A DNA stretch of 64,000 nucleotides from Shewanella marisflavi (GTDB taxonomy: Bacteria > Pseudomonadota > Gammaproteobacteria > Enterobacterales > Shewanellaceae). A program made the translations under genes and the position numbers. The notes beneath the pieces are model-generated. The model saw only the letters and a program-made list of their open reading frames with translations, did not search any database and was not told the origin of the DNA. The stretch is from positions 62,001 to 126,000 of the forward strand of contig NZ_JAKIKX010000006.1 in the NCBI RefSeq assembly GCF_023283925.1. Reading direction: 5' to 3'. Below, one piece after another: positions 43,319-52,833 of the stretch (position 1 is its first letter; each line of letters opens with the position of its first letter).

Positions 43319-43335
43319 TGCACCATAAGGGTGCA
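43319..43335. promoter_or_regulatory. NtrC-box-like dyad directly after typA
   Basis: TGCACC-ATAAG-GGTGCA has the same sequence and 5-bp spacing as the boxes near glnA and ntrB, but it lies 9 bp behind the typA stop and before a terminator. No gene with a visible sigma54 promoter is close. Confidence 0.6.
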
Positions 43336-43346
43336 ACTTAAGTTAC

Positions 43347-43380
43347 TAGCCCCGGACATGAATGTGTCTGGGGCTTTTTT
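43347..43380 (+). terminator. Terminator after typA
   Basis: AGCCCCGGACA-TGAAT-GTGTCTGGGGCT hairpin followed by TTTTTT. Confidence 0.92.
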
Positions 43381-43826
43381 ATGCTGGCCTAGAATGATTG
43401 CTTATTAAGGTCATTATGATTTTGTTGGCCATATGCCTGTAAAACACCCATGCTAGCTTTTCAGCTTGTTCGCCTTGGTCACTGAAGGTAACAGGTGGTA
43501 AGGGCTCGGTCAGTCTGGCGTATTTATTTTGGATAAGAAAATAGCAATATCGCTGAATACCTAGGCTTTTTTGCTATCCTTCTAGGGGGAGAGAGTTTGT
43601 TAGTAAAGCTGGCGCCTTGAATTTACCGCTATCTTGAGAGGTGCGCTGCAAAGACATAGCATCATCACTGTTTCAATCGCTAAGTGTGCGATACTTGAGC
43701 TAAATACTGATCGCCAAGTCTGTATGACATCGACAAAAGTCATGTTTGCTTCTGGCAGAGTTTAATGAATATCAATAATAATTTGTATGCTTCAGTTGTC
43801 AGAGGTGTATCTTTAGGAGGAATATC
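43381..43826. other. Intergenic upstream of the envelope operon
   Basis: No gene is supported. A dyad TATGACATCGACAAAAGTCAT (written in part: ATGAC-N10-GTCAT) at about 43724-43744 may be an operator for the following operon. A typical RBS, TAGGAGGAAT, is at 43813-43823. Confidence 0.4.
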
Positions 43827-44729
43827 ATGGTGCCGATAAAGGTTTTACTGTCTTTACTTGTCTTCTTTGCCCCATTGAGTGTTGCCCAGCAATCATTTTT
43901 TCCCATTTGGGGGGAGGAAGCAGAGGCGCGCGGTTATACCCTACCAAAACCTTATGGTATTTCACTTTCTTATATGGATATGAGCAATCCTGTTACGGTC
44001 AATAGCATTGATCTGACGGGGCATCCGGTACTCGAAGCCATAGATATCGACGCCACACATGCTGATTTTAAAGGGTCAAATGTTACGCTGCGAGGCGATG
44101 TGTGGATTTTTCCATTTATGAATCTATACGGCATTATTGGTTACACCGAAGGAACCAGTACCGCTAACATTACTTCTTTGCATTGTGACGCCACATCGGT
44201 GCCTGGTATTGGCAATAAAGCCTTATGCCTACTGCTCGATACTGCAGGAGCCAATTTGCCGGATAACGCTACTTTTCAATTGGATATGGATGGTGGAACC
44301 TATGGTATAGGCACTACCTTGGCAGGTGGCGTAGGCAATTGGTTTGCTTTGGTAGACATTAACTACACCTACACCAGTATTGCCGCCATTAATGGCAATA
44401 TTAAAACCTTAGTGGGGGCTCCTCGCGTAGGCTACCGTTGGGAGTTCGACGGCGGTCGTGAGTTGAGGGTGTTTGTGGGCGCCATGTATCAAGATGTTCA
44501 GCAAGAATTATCCGGTGATCTGAAAAGTTTAAATCTTCCGCCACAGGTGGTGGACTTGATCGATACACTAAGTCCTGAAGCGGGCTTTGCCGTTAGCCAA
44601 AGTGCAGATGAAAACTGGAATGGTATCTTAGGTTTCCAATATGCCTTTAATCGCGATTGGGATATCTTAATGGAGGCTGGATTTGGTGAGCGTGAGACCC
44701 TCTTTATAGCACTGGGACGTCGATTTTAA
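43827..44729 (+). CDS. Outer-membrane barrel protein, short paralog
   Basis: 300 aa with a signal peptide (VLLSLLVFFAPLSVAQ). It matches the C-terminal half of the two larger barrels in this window: KPYGISLSYMDM parallels PYGISIAYRNQTM, LRGDVWIFPFMNLYGIIG parallels LRGDVFILPFWNVYALLG, and the YGIGTTLAGGVGNWF block parallels VGVGTTLAIGYREFF. It ends in a strand closed by Phe (LFIALGRRF), as outer-membrane barrels do. It lacks the ~270-aa N-terminal extension of the others. It heads a four-gene operon with gaps of 5-12 bp. Confidence 0.75.
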   Translation: MVPIKVLLSLLVFFAPLSVAQQSFFPIWGEEAEARGYTLPKPYGISLSYMDMSNPVTVNSIDLTGHPVLEAIDIDATHADFKGSNVTLRGDVWIFPFMNLYGIIGYTEGTSTANITSLHCDATSVPGIGNKALCLLLDTAGANLPDNATFQLDMDGGTYGIGTTLAGGVGNWFALVDINYTYTSIAAINGNIKTLVGAPRVGYRWEFDGGRELRVFVGAMYQDVQQELSGDLKSLNLPPQVVDLIDTLSPEAGFAVSQSADENWNGILGFQYAFNRDWDILMEAGFGERETLFIALGRRF

Positions 44730-44738
44730 GGTGCTGAT

Positions 44739-45929
44739 ATGATTAAAAAAGTAATGCTTGTTATTAGCTTGTCCATATTCACATCAAGCATGAGCTTTGT
44801 TGCAGCCAGTGAGGAGCCAACAGAAGAACCTGAGTTGACTCTGTATCAGAAATACCAGAATTGGCTAGAGAAATTTTTGTTGGAGTTAGGTGCCGATGGT
44901 CAGTTTAACCCAGAAAAGGGCGTTGACTGGAGTGTGATGCCGGGACCTTTCTATACACCAGAGAAGAAGTTCGGTATCGGCGTGTCGGCGGTTGGTTTAT
45001 ACAAGCTAGATCTCAATGATGCGGTCTCTCAGCCAAGTTCAATAACCATTAATGGTTTCGGCTCAATCAATGGTGCCTATGGCGTATCTGTGCGCAATGC
45101 AAACTACCTGATCAATGATAAATACCGCCTGTTTGCCGATGTAGAATTAACGGATTCCCCTGATGTCTTTCATGGACTGGGCATTGATGCTGGCAAGCAC
45201 AATGGCCGTGTCGATTATGATCGCCGTACCTATTCTGCCGGAGTGACGGGAATGGCGAGGATATTCCCTTATACCTACTTAGGCCTAGGGATGACATTCT
45301 CCCATAATGAGGCCGCTAACATTGAGCTCCAGCAGGTCGAGTTACCCTGGCTTGGCGATGGCATTGCCCAGTTTCCTGAAACACAGAATAACCTTGGCGG
45401 TTTAGTTAGCGTGACCTACGATTCAAGAGATTTTGCGCTTAATGCGTCGAAAGGGCGATTGGTTGAGCTTGAGTATCATAATTTCAGTACAGCGTTAGGC
45501 TCAGACAATGATTTTGAACGTGTAAAGTTGAATTACAGCGAATACTACACTTTGTCAGTGGTTCCCGGTGTGCTCGCTTGGCAGTTGCGCGCAGAGTCTA
45601 ATTTTGGCGAGGTCAGCTGGGATCAGATGGCATTATTAGGTGGGGCCGGAGCTTTACGTGGTTACGAACAAGGCCAATACCGAGATAAGAACATGCTTAT
45701 CTCTCAGTTGGAGTATCGTCAGCCAATAACCGGCCGCCATGGAATGGTGTACTGGTTAGGGGCGGGTACCTTGGCCGATGAGTTTGATCATTTAGGTCAA
45801 GACAGTTGGCTCTATACTGTTGGCCTTGGCTATCGATTTGAGATTAAGCAAAGAGTCAATTTGCGATTGGATATGGGCTTTGGTAATGACCAGAGTGGTT
45901 TTTATTTTGCCATTAACGAAGCGTTTTAA
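44739..45929 (+). CDS. Omp85/D15-type outer-membrane barrel without POTRA domains
   Basis: 396 aa with a signal peptide ending near VAASE. A short helix-rich periplasmic segment (LTLYQKYQNWLEKFLLEL) leads straight into a beta-barrel. The lid-loop motif of Omp85 proteins is visible as ALRGYEQGQYRDKN (~306-319), followed by QLEYRQPI and a closing NEAF. No POTRA repeats are present, so it belongs to the shorter Omp85-like surface-antigen group. Such proteins transport or insert proteins or lipids. Operon partners are two lipoproteins and a barrel. Confidence 0.78.
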   Translation: MIKKVMLVISLSIFTSSMSFVAASEEPTEEPELTLYQKYQNWLEKFLLELGADGQFNPEKGVDWSVMPGPFYTPEKKFGIGVSAVGLYKLDLNDAVSQPSSITINGFGSINGAYGVSVRNANYLINDKYRLFADVELTDSPDVFHGLGIDAGKHNGRVDYDRRTYSAGVTGMARIFPYTYLGLGMTFSHNEAANIELQQVELPWLGDGIAQFPETQNNLGGLVSVTYDSRDFALNASKGRLVELEYHNFSTALGSDNDFERVKLNYSEYYTLSVVPGVLAWQLRAESNFGEVSWDQMALLGGAGALRGYEQGQYRDKNMLISQLEYRQPITGRHGMVYWLGAGTLADEFDHLGQDSWLYTVGLGYRFEIKQRVNLRLDMGFGNDQSGFYFAINEAF

Positions 45930-45934
45930 TAGAT

Positions 45935-47197
45935 ATGAACCGTATGTTTTTACGTTATTTTTATGCACTGAGTGCATGTTATCTACTCGCGGGCTGTGCG
46001 GCTAACAGTTGGCAAATTCATTCTGAGCCGACGTCAGATGAGGTGGCAGAAATGCTGACCGTCGAGCAACCGGCGACTAAACGTTGGAATATGACTGGCT
46101 CCAACTTGCCGCAGTTAACCGTGCCTCAAAATGTGCGTCCCTGCTGTGCATTTGGTGATATGCAGAAGGTTAATCTTGGGTCTGTTCCCATCCCTTTTTT
46201 CAGACTGCGTAATGTTGTGGGACTTGAGCATATCGGTCCACATAAGTTTGCAAGCGGTATCTATCATTACACACCTTCCTCGTCATCGGCACTCGGCCAT
46301 GGTGGCGGTGAAAGCAACGGCATTTTATATTCGGCGAAAGGCGGTTTTATCGACCTGGCGCATGTACGCGATACCGCTGATGACACGATAGGCTTATTTT
46401 TCGAAATACTGAGCAATTTAGGAAATGACCATCGTATCGAGCTGCCCGCCGAGCTTGGGCCTAGATATATCGAAATGAAGGCTTTCGATGTGTTGCGACT
46501 CAACGATGAGCAAAAATGGCTAGTGGCGGCACACTTGGCTGCACGTCTAGCGTATTTTAAAGCTGAGTCTCACGAGATCGCGCAGTGGCATGGATATGCG
46601 AGCTTTTCTGGGTGGCCAGAAACCATTTCGGCATACTCGCTCGAAGATCTCTATTCCAATATGTTGGGCGCCAAGATTACGCTTAATTTAATCAAGCAAC
46701 ATAAAGTCTTAAGTGAAACCGATTACAACCAAAACGCCAGCTTGTGGCTAAATGCGACCTTAAAAGAGCTGGGAATTGTCGAGAAGGCTGAGTCTAAGGC
46801 CGTGTTGGCGGCGGTAGATGGGATATGGTGGAACTCGCAGGAGCCGATCCCAAATAAGTATATGGTTTTACAGCGTCACTACGACCTTGGCGATCGTCAG
46901 GTTCCCTATCTACTGCCTAAGGCATTGGCGGACCAGTATCCTGACTTGCAGCATCTTGCCGATGCATCACCGACAGTGATCTCCTTACCTGCCAATGTGG
47001 AGTCGGTTGAATTAGATGATGTTGCAAAGCTAGTGCTAGAGATAGATGCGAGCTATGCAGAGACCTTTAACCATATTCCCGCGGCAATCTGGTCTACGCG
47101 AATTGAACATCCACAGTTTCCTGTGATTGCACAATATGCCAAAGAGCAGGACAGCAAAGACCTGGAGATGCTGAAAACTGATGATACAGAGAACTAA
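45935..47197 (+). CDS. DUF4056-like lipoprotein
   Basis: 420 aa. Lipoprotein signal (RYFYALSACYLLAGC; lipobox LAGC, Cys ~21). The body has AFGDMQKVNLGSVPIPFF, GFIDLAHVRDTAD, and FSGWPETISAYSLEDLYSNMLG; this pattern recalls DUF4056 proteins. The His-Gly-Gly-Gly stretch (LGHGGGESNGI) and the 'DLAHVRD' sequence could be functional, but no known catalytic site is recognised. It is in the operon with the two barrels and a patatin, 5 bp after the Omp85-like gene. Confidence 0.65.
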   Translation: MNRMFLRYFYALSACYLLAGCAANSWQIHSEPTSDEVAEMLTVEQPATKRWNMTGSNLPQLTVPQNVRPCCAFGDMQKVNLGSVPIPFFRLRNVVGLEHIGPHKFASGIYHYTPSSSSALGHGGGESNGILYSAKGGFIDLAHVRDTADDTIGLFFEILSNLGNDHRIELPAELGPRYIEMKAFDVLRLNDEQKWLVAAHLAARLAYFKAESHEIAQWHGYASFSGWPETISAYSLEDLYSNMLGAKITLNLIKQHKVLSETDYNQNASLWLNATLKELGIVEKAESKAVLAAVDGIWWNSQEPIPNKYMVLQRHYDLGDRQVPYLLPKALADQYPDLQHLADASPTVISLPANVESVELDDVAKLVLEIDASYAETFNHIPAAIWSTRIEHPQFPVIAQYAKEQDSKDLEMLKTDDTEN

Positions 47198-47209
47198 TAC
47201 TGAGAACTT

Positions 47210-48163
47210 ATGATGAGTAATGCTCCAGTTTGGCAACAGATGTACAAAGGACTCATTGTCGCTTTGTTGTGTGTGGGAACATATGGATGCTCGAGTGTAA
47301 ATCAATATGACGAGCTTACAGCCCAAGAGATTAAGCTGCCTGCTGTGTCGGTTACACCCATTGAAGAGCAAGCCTCTATAGCGCATAAACCTAAGCTGGC
47401 AATCGCCTTTGGCGGCGGTGCAGCGCGCGGCTTAGTGCATCTTGGCGTCATTAAGGCGCTTGAAGAAGCGGGAATTAAAGCCGATATCGTCACCGGGACA
47501 TCTATCGGTTCAATTGCGGCGGCGCTTTACAGTAGTAATGAATACGCCGACATAGAACGTAAAATATTCGAATTCAACGAACACGACATTATCGATATCA
47601 ATTTTTCGGGTGCAGGTCTGTTAAAAGGCAAGGCGTTGGCTGAGTGGGTCAATAAGCAGACTGGCTATGATGATATTCAAGAGCTGCCCATCACCACAGG
47701 TATTGTCGCCACCAACTTAACTCAGCACAAAGCGGTAGTGTTTACAGCTGGTGATATAGGCCAGGCGGTACAAACATCATCGAGCGTGCCCGGCGCCTTT
47801 GTACCGATTTATCACCATGGCGATATTCTGGTTGATGGTGGAGTGCTTTCACTGGTTCCCGTATACGCTGCTCGGCAGCTGGGGGCCGATATCGTTATCG
47901 GTATCGATGTCTTTTGCAGTATACCGCCTCCACTGGACTACAGTGCAATAGATGCGATGACCAACACCTTTTGGCTTCAAAGCTGTATTATCGCTAAAGA
48001 TGAACTCCACAGCGCAGATATCGTGTTAGTGCCAACGGCTCCAGACCCTAGCTTAGTTAATTTTGGTGATGAAGAAACACGCAGGGAAGCCCTGCAGGTG
48101 GGTTATGAAGCGATGCAAGCGCAATTGCCCGAACTTAAGTTGAAATTGAATCGTTCACATTAA
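47210..48163 (+). CDS. Patatin-like phospholipase lipoprotein
   Basis: 317 aa. Lipoprotein signal ends VGTYGC (lipobox, Cys ~27), so it is membrane anchored in the periplasm. Patatin motifs are complete: the oxyanion loop AFGGGAARGLVHLG (~66-79), the nucleophile GTSIGS (Ser ~100) and the Asp of VDGGVLS (~205-211). It is expected to hydrolyse phospholipids or lysophospholipids. Last gene of a four-gene operon with an Omp85-like barrel, which suggests lipid work at the outer membrane. Confidence 0.88.
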   Translation: MMSNAPVWQQMYKGLIVALLCVGTYGCSSVNQYDELTAQEIKLPAVSVTPIEEQASIAHKPKLAIAFGGGAARGLVHLGVIKALEEAGIKADIVTGTSIGSIAAALYSSNEYADIERKIFEFNEHDIIDINFSGAGLLKGKALAEWVNKQTGYDDIQELPITTGIVATNLTQHKAVVFTAGDIGQAVQTSSSVPGAFVPIYHHGDILVDGGVLSLVPVYAARQLGADIVIGIDVFCSIPPPLDYSAIDAMTNTFWLQSCIIAKDELHSADIVLVPTAPDPSLVNFGDEETRREALQVGYEAMQAQLPELKLKLNRSH

Positions 48164-48468
48164 TATCAATTTAGTTTCTTCTTTTACTGTTAGCTGTATC
48201 ACTTCACCTGCAATCGATTGGTGAGAAGATCTCTTTATCCTCTAAAAGAGCAACATTTCATCGCTTGGTTAGCACCTTGAACTGATACTTTATATCGTTC
48301 TTGAAAAGTCTTTGTTCATTTATGCGGATTTCACCAATCTGTTGTAATTGTTGATGCAATGTATCTATGAGCGATCTACAATTAGTTGGCATACCAATAT
48401 TAAGTTATTGATTATGAAAAATGTTTCTCTCACACCATCATTTATTAGTTAACAGGGAGATGTAGACT
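48164..48468. other. Intergenic before the second barrel gene
   Basis: AT-rich. No terminator with a T-tract was recognised after the patatin gene. TATGCGGATTTCACCAATC at 48321-48339 is a degenerate relative of the element shared upstream of the esterase-like gene, the third barrel gene and the efflux operon. Confidence 0.35.
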
Positions 48469-50175
48469 TTGGCTAACTTTATCTGCTTAATCTATCAGCG
48501 TGTTCAATGTGCATTGATGAGTAAAAATGGCATTCGAGCGTTTGCCATAGTCTTGGGTTACTTCGCATTGCCGTATTCAACAGCGACTGCAGAAACCGTT
48601 TTCGAACAATATGGCATACCTAACCATTTGCCTAAATATGGCATCAGCTCTCTGACGCAGGGAGATCATATTGTTGAGCATGTTGAGAAGATCACCACAA
48701 TTGATGGTGAAGCCGCTAAATCCTCTTTCTATTTAGTTCAGACAACCAATGAGAAGGGTGTGATTGATCTGAGAGTAAAATATTTTCCGGATCAACTTTC
48801 CCAAGATGAAGACGGCCTTTCCCTAGTCGATGATGGCGATGTAATTGACTCAATAGAATATCTGTCACGAACTGAATATAAGTTACGTCAGTATGCCGAT
48901 AATTATGATGCTGCTTCTATCGTGGTTAAAGATATTGATGATAGAACGGCAATTGTGAGTTTCAATTACTCAAAATATGCGCTGCCTCAAGATGTTGCTT
49001 ACTTTCGTTTTATGAAAGTCAATATTCATGTGGTTGATCGTCAACCGCAAAAAATGGTTGTCGTGAATTCAGCGCCATTCGAGTATGGACGCTATAACAT
49101 CAGTGATTATCATCAAGAGATCATCTTCGACAAACTAAGTGATGGTTCCCTGTACGTCAAAACAAAATCGGTCATTGCCGAGGGTACCTTTAAAGGCAAA
49201 CCCGCAAAACTGGAAGTGACCACAACACCTGTGGTTTTCTATGATGATGTGACTGGTATCGAAGTGAAGAATGAGGAGCTGTTTAAAGTCGTCTCCGATC
49301 CCCGTATTCGAGAGCAAAAAATAGCACTCGATCGAACCTTCCCTTTGATGGCCGATCTCGTTCGAAAGCAGGGTATTGATCTACCGCTTCCCTATGGCAT
49401 CTCTATAGCGTACCGCAATCAAACGATGGATTTAGGTTTTGATACCTTCAATCTAGGCCTGGGCAAACTTGGCTATCAAAACTTAGATAAAGACTTTGAC
49501 CCAAGTAAAAGCTTTGCTTCTGTAACGGCAGAGAGTGTTTCGCTTCGTGGTGATGTGTTTATTTTACCCTTTTGGAACGTTTATGCTTTGCTAGGCAAGA
49601 TCAAGGTGCGGGCAGATATCGATGCGCAGTACACAGCAGCGACGATGAATGAGATCCGTGATCGTCTTAATGGGGATTTTTTGAAACTGGGTGACGCATT
49701 GTGTGAGTCCCTGGCCGATGATGGACTCCCCTTGTGTGATGAGACTCGGTTAGGCATTCCTCTGGAGTTGGATTACGATTTAGTGGGTGTAGGTACCACC
49801 TTAGCGATTGGCTATCGGGAATTCTTTGCCACATTAAATGCTACCGTTTCTAAGACGCGTTTAGAGGGCCAGAGCTCATGGGGAGACTCCTTATTGGTGG
49901 TACAACCTATGATTGGCTACCAGTTGGTAGACTACCGAGCGCAAATTTTGGTAGGTGCGGAATATCAAGGAATCGACTCTCGTCTTAACGGTAACTTAGG
50001 TTACGTGGAGGCATTAGAAGGTGATTTTGAATATGATGTGGGTGTAAAAATAAATGAGTGGGCTTATTTGGTTGGCTTCAACAAGCAAATCGGCCGACAC
50101 TATAACATTACAGCACTGTATAACTTTGGTGAAACCCGTGATGCTGTAACGGTCAGCTTTGGCTATCGCTTCTAA
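48469..50175 (+). CDS. Large outer-membrane barrel protein with a novel N-terminal domain
   Basis: 568 aa from the TTG at 48469, which has AGGGAGA before it; the ATG at 48517 would give a shorter leader but has no RBS. Signal peptide ends near STATA. Residues ~45-300 form a soluble, beta-rich domain (FEQYGIPNHLPKYGISSL, FNYSKYALPQDVAYFRFM, VVFYDDVTGIEVKNEEL). The remaining ~260 aa are a barrel ending VSFGYRF. The protein at 58147-59835 is a full-length paralog, and the 300-aa protein at 43827 matches the barrel half. Function unknown. Confidence 0.75.
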   Translation: MANFICLIYQRVQCALMSKNGIRAFAIVLGYFALPYSTATAETVFEQYGIPNHLPKYGISSLTQGDHIVEHVEKITTIDGEAAKSSFYLVQTTNEKGVIDLRVKYFPDQLSQDEDGLSLVDDGDVIDSIEYLSRTEYKLRQYADNYDAASIVVKDIDDRTAIVSFNYSKYALPQDVAYFRFMKVNIHVVDRQPQKMVVVNSAPFEYGRYNISDYHQEIIFDKLSDGSLYVKTKSVIAEGTFKGKPAKLEVTTTPVVFYDDVTGIEVKNEELFKVVSDPRIREQKIALDRTFPLMADLVRKQGIDLPLPYGISIAYRNQTMDLGFDTFNLGLGKLGYQNLDKDFDPSKSFASVTAESVSLRGDVFILPFWNVYALLGKIKVRADIDAQYTAATMNEIRDRLNGDFLKLGDALCESLADDGLPLCDETRLGIPLELDYDLVGVGTTLAIGYREFFATLNATVSKTRLEGQSSWGDSLLVVQPMIGYQLVDYRAQILVGAEYQGIDSRLNGNLGYVEALEGDFEYDVGVKINEWAYLVGFNKQIGRHYNITALYNFGETRDAVTVSFGYRF

Positions 50176-50362
50176 AGGCTATCCTTCTGGATTGTCTTCA
50201 AGCAGCGTCAGAGATTATTCTGGCGCTGTTTCATTCAGGCTTATAGATAACCTCTTCGTCAGCGTGTTACTCAACGTCGCATTTAGTCGATTTATCTACT
50301 CATAGAGATCGCTGTTTGCAGATCCCTATGAATCAGGTTGATAAATAGAACAATGAGGTGCA

Positions 50363-50770
50363 TTAGTTCAGTACAGTATAACCTCTGCCTACCATGCAGT
50401 TACGCATGACATTTTGCGTTTGCTGCTCAAAATTCTGTTCCGCTCGACGTTTTTCTGCCCCATGTTTTAAGGCGCCACCAATAATACCTATCCCTGCGCC
50501 AGTTTTTGCACCATTAGAGCCGCTTCCACCAGATATTGCACCGCCAGCCGCGCCGATTGCCGCCCCTTTCGCGGCAGAGCCCAGCAGGTCATGGCCTAAA
50601 GACTTTGATTCAGAATGCTCTATTTGCTGACTAAGCTGTTCACATTCATACATATCAGCATGATATTGGTTGGTATCAACATTTTTTGTGTCGACTATGA
50701 TATTGGCATGAGTGTAGGCAGAGACTGATAGTAGTAGTGTTGCACTCATTAACAAGGTTTTTCTGTTCAT
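50363..50770 (-). CDS. Glycine-zipper periplasmic protein
   Basis: 135 aa with a signal peptide (LLMSATLLLSVSAYTHA). GSAAKGAAIGAAGGAISGGSGSNGAKTGAGIGIIGGALKHG, given here only in outline, is a GxxxG-rich hairpin (residues ~63-104) of the glycine-zipper type. Two Cys (YECEQL and RNCMVG) may form a disulfide. Function unknown; such proteins associate with the envelope. It is flanked by convergent and divergent genes and is probably monocistronic. Confidence 0.75.
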   Translation of the reverse strand: MNRKTLLMSATLLLSVSAYTHANIIVDTKNVDTNQYHADMYECEQLSQQIEHSESKSLGHDLLGSAAKGAAIGAAGGAISGGSGSNGAKTGAGIGIIGGALKHGAEKRRAEQNFEQQTQNVMRNCMVGRGYTVLN

Positions 50771-51091
50771 AATTGACCTATAGGTTCAAACGTATCCGAA
50801 TTGTCTAATGTAACCGACCAATTAACATCAACAATATCCGTTTTGCATGATTGGATCCATCAAATATTTTCCTCAATCCTTTTCGGGTCGCGTCTCTTTG
50901 ATGTTTGTTTGTAGGGTCTGACCCTACAAATGCGATTAATTGTCTCTCTAGTAGTTGTTTAAAATACATCCATTCAAGAATTTTGCGGTGCTCAGTGAAC
51001 GCTTTGGGCATTTGCTAACTTTAGCCGGGCCTTTGGCTCATCTGTTGTTTTAAATTCACTGCTACAGAGTGGTGAACCTAGTAAGGAGATA
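50771..51091. other. Intergenic with a REP-like palindrome
   Basis: TTTGTAGGGT-CTG-ACCCTACAAA at 50908-50930 is a perfect 10-bp dyad, like the palindromes of dispersed repeats. A 68-codon frame on the minus strand covers it but has no RBS or recognised domain and was not called. Confidence 0.55.
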
Positions 51092-52273
51092 ATGATGGTT
51101 AACACTAAGTCTCTGCCTATGGTGATGTTTTTAGGCCTGTTTCTCGCGGCGTGTAGTTCAACGCACACACTTGAGAATCGAGTGACTAAAGATAATTACC
51201 GCGCGGTAACTTTAGCGTCTAACGAAGTCGATGCGGCCTCTGAGCCTTATCGTGTCTGGTCTGATGATGCATCTGATTTTCTATTTAATGCCGAAGATGG
51301 TACCACCCCTCTAAAAGTGAGAGGTGAAAGGCTGAATATCCTCGCATTGTCTGGCGGCGGCGCTAAAGGAGCATTTGGTGCGGGCATTATTAATGGCTTG
51401 TATGAAAGTGAGCAGCTGGAAGATTACACCATTGTCACTGGGATCAGTGCTGGCTCGCTTATCGCACCCTTTGTGTTTGTGGGCGGCGAAGAGATCCCAC
51501 GTCTAAAGCAGGTGATGCTTGGCCTCAACGATAAGATGATCTTAGGTAAGCGCAACTTTCTGAACACTCTGATTAAAGATGCCTTTACCAATGGCGAGCA
51601 GATGTTTGATTTTATCGAGCAGGTTTATCCCCCTGAGATGATCGAAAAGATTGCTGAGCAGCATAGAGCGGGTCGTCGTTTGTTTATCGGTACCACTCAT
51701 TTTGATTCAGAAGAGCTGGTGGTGTGGAACATAGGACGAATTGCAGATAGTCATTTGCCTAACAAGGCGCGTCTGATCCACCAGATTCTAGCTGCAAGCT
51801 CATCAATTCCTGGGGTTTTCCCACCTCAGTTTATTGAAGTGGAGCATGATAATCAGCGTCTCGAAGAGTTACACGTCGATGGTGGCATGACGGTGCAGAT
51901 GTTCTTTGAGGTAGTGAATGTTGACTATCAAAAGCTCAACAAGGCGCTCGGTTTAACCACTAAGCCACAGGTACATGTTATCCGTAATGGCCTGTTGAAA
52001 ATGCCCTACGAGCCAGTTGAAGACAAGGGTGTTCAGTTGTTGACCAGAAGTCTTACTAGCATGACGATTCAACAGGCGAAAGGCGATCTATATCGCATGC
52101 TTTATTTCAGTGAAATGAGTGGTTTAGAGCTAACGTTTGCCTATGTTGACGATGAGTTCAATCCGCCAAAGGCCACGAAAGATATGTTCGACTTCGAGTA
52201 CATGAAGTCCTTGTACCAATATGGGCATGACAAGGCTATCAACAATAAACTCTGGTCAACAGAAGTCCCCTAG
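51092..52273 (+). CDS. Patatin-like phospholipase lipoprotein (second)
   Basis: 393 aa. Lipoprotein signal (PMVMFLGLFLAAC; lipobox LAAC, Cys ~20). Patatin motifs: oxyanion loop ALSGGGAKGAFGAG (~90-103), nucleophile GISAGS (Ser ~122), and Asp of HVDGGMTVQ (~267). The RBS AGGAGATA precedes the start. Unlike the first patatin it has a longer C-terminal part. It is followed by a small secreted protein gene after 72 bp. Confidence 0.87.
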   Translation: MMVNTKSLPMVMFLGLFLAACSSTHTLENRVTKDNYRAVTLASNEVDAASEPYRVWSDDASDFLFNAEDGTTPLKVRGERLNILALSGGGAKGAFGAGIINGLYESEQLEDYTIVTGISAGSLIAPFVFVGGEEIPRLKQVMLGLNDKMILGKRNFLNTLIKDAFTNGEQMFDFIEQVYPPEMIEKIAEQHRAGRRLFIGTTHFDSEELVVWNIGRIADSHLPNKARLIHQILAASSSIPGVFPPQFIEVEHDNQRLEELHVDGGMTVQMFFEVVNVDYQKLNKALGLTTKPQVHVIRNGLLKMPYEPVEDKGVQLLTRSLTSMTIQQAKGDLYRMLYFSEMSGLELTFAYVDDEFNPPKATKDMFDFEYMKSLYQYGHDKAINNKLWSTEVP

Positions 52274-52345
52274 GGATGAGTCCTGAGAATGCGTTTCTTA
52301 GGTATACAGCCCATAAATAATGAACTCCTTAAAGAAGGTATTAAT

Positions 52346-52789
52346 ATGAAAAAAGCACTCTTGTCACTGACTTTGGTCGCACTGAGTACCAGCGTTTTTG
52401 CTCAGGACGTCGATCGTCTGGAAACCAAACAGCTGGCCCATGATATGGAGCAGCTAGTGACTGTGACGGAAGAGGCCGAACTCTTTGTCACTATAGATGA
52501 AGAGGCTAGTTTTGAGTCTGTCAAATATCAGGGGTTCATCACTGAGAAATTCAGTGAAATCTATGTCACGAGGGAGCAGGCCAAAGCGCATAAACTAGAG
52601 AAAACTAGCAAGTTTTATGTGTATGGTAAGTATGCGTATGGCGAGAAGGATATCACTAACCTAGAACATAAGATCGTGCAGCGTATCGAGCAGGATAAGC
52701 CGCTATTTTTCTCAGTCGATCTTTATCGCGACTACCATGGTGATTCAGGCGAATTTAACTACGTCGCCCGTGTCATAGAATATAAGTAG
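52346..52789 (+). CDS. Small secreted hypothetical protein
   Basis: 147 aa from the ATG at 52346 (MKKALLSLTLVALSTSVFAQ, cleavage before DV), with AGAAGG in front; upstream in-frame codons have no RBS. The mature part alternates acidic and beta-forming residues (FYVYGKYAYGEKDIT, PLFFSVDLYRDYHGD). It could belong to a small uncharacterised family (DUF3316 was considered, not confirmed). It is probably co-transcribed with the patatin gene. Confidence 0.68.
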   Translation: MKKALLSLTLVALSTSVFAQDVDRLETKQLAHDMEQLVTVTEEAELFVTIDEEASFESVKYQGFITEKFSEIYVTREQAKAHKLEKTSKFYVYGKYAYGEKDITNLEHKIVQRIEQDKPLFFSVDLYRDYHGDSGEFNYVARVIEYK

Positions 52790-52803
52790 TCACCATTGTT
52801 TTA

Positions 52804-52833
52804 TAAAGCCCGCCTCAGTGCGGGCTTTTTTTT
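52804..52833 (+). terminator. Terminator after the patatin operon
   Basis: AAAGCCCGC-CTCA-GTGCGGGC hairpin followed by eight T. Confidence 0.93.

Noticed and set aside
50805-51011. 68-codon frame as a transposase remnant or gene
   Set aside because: No RBS, no recognised motif, and it is crossed by a REP-like palindrome.
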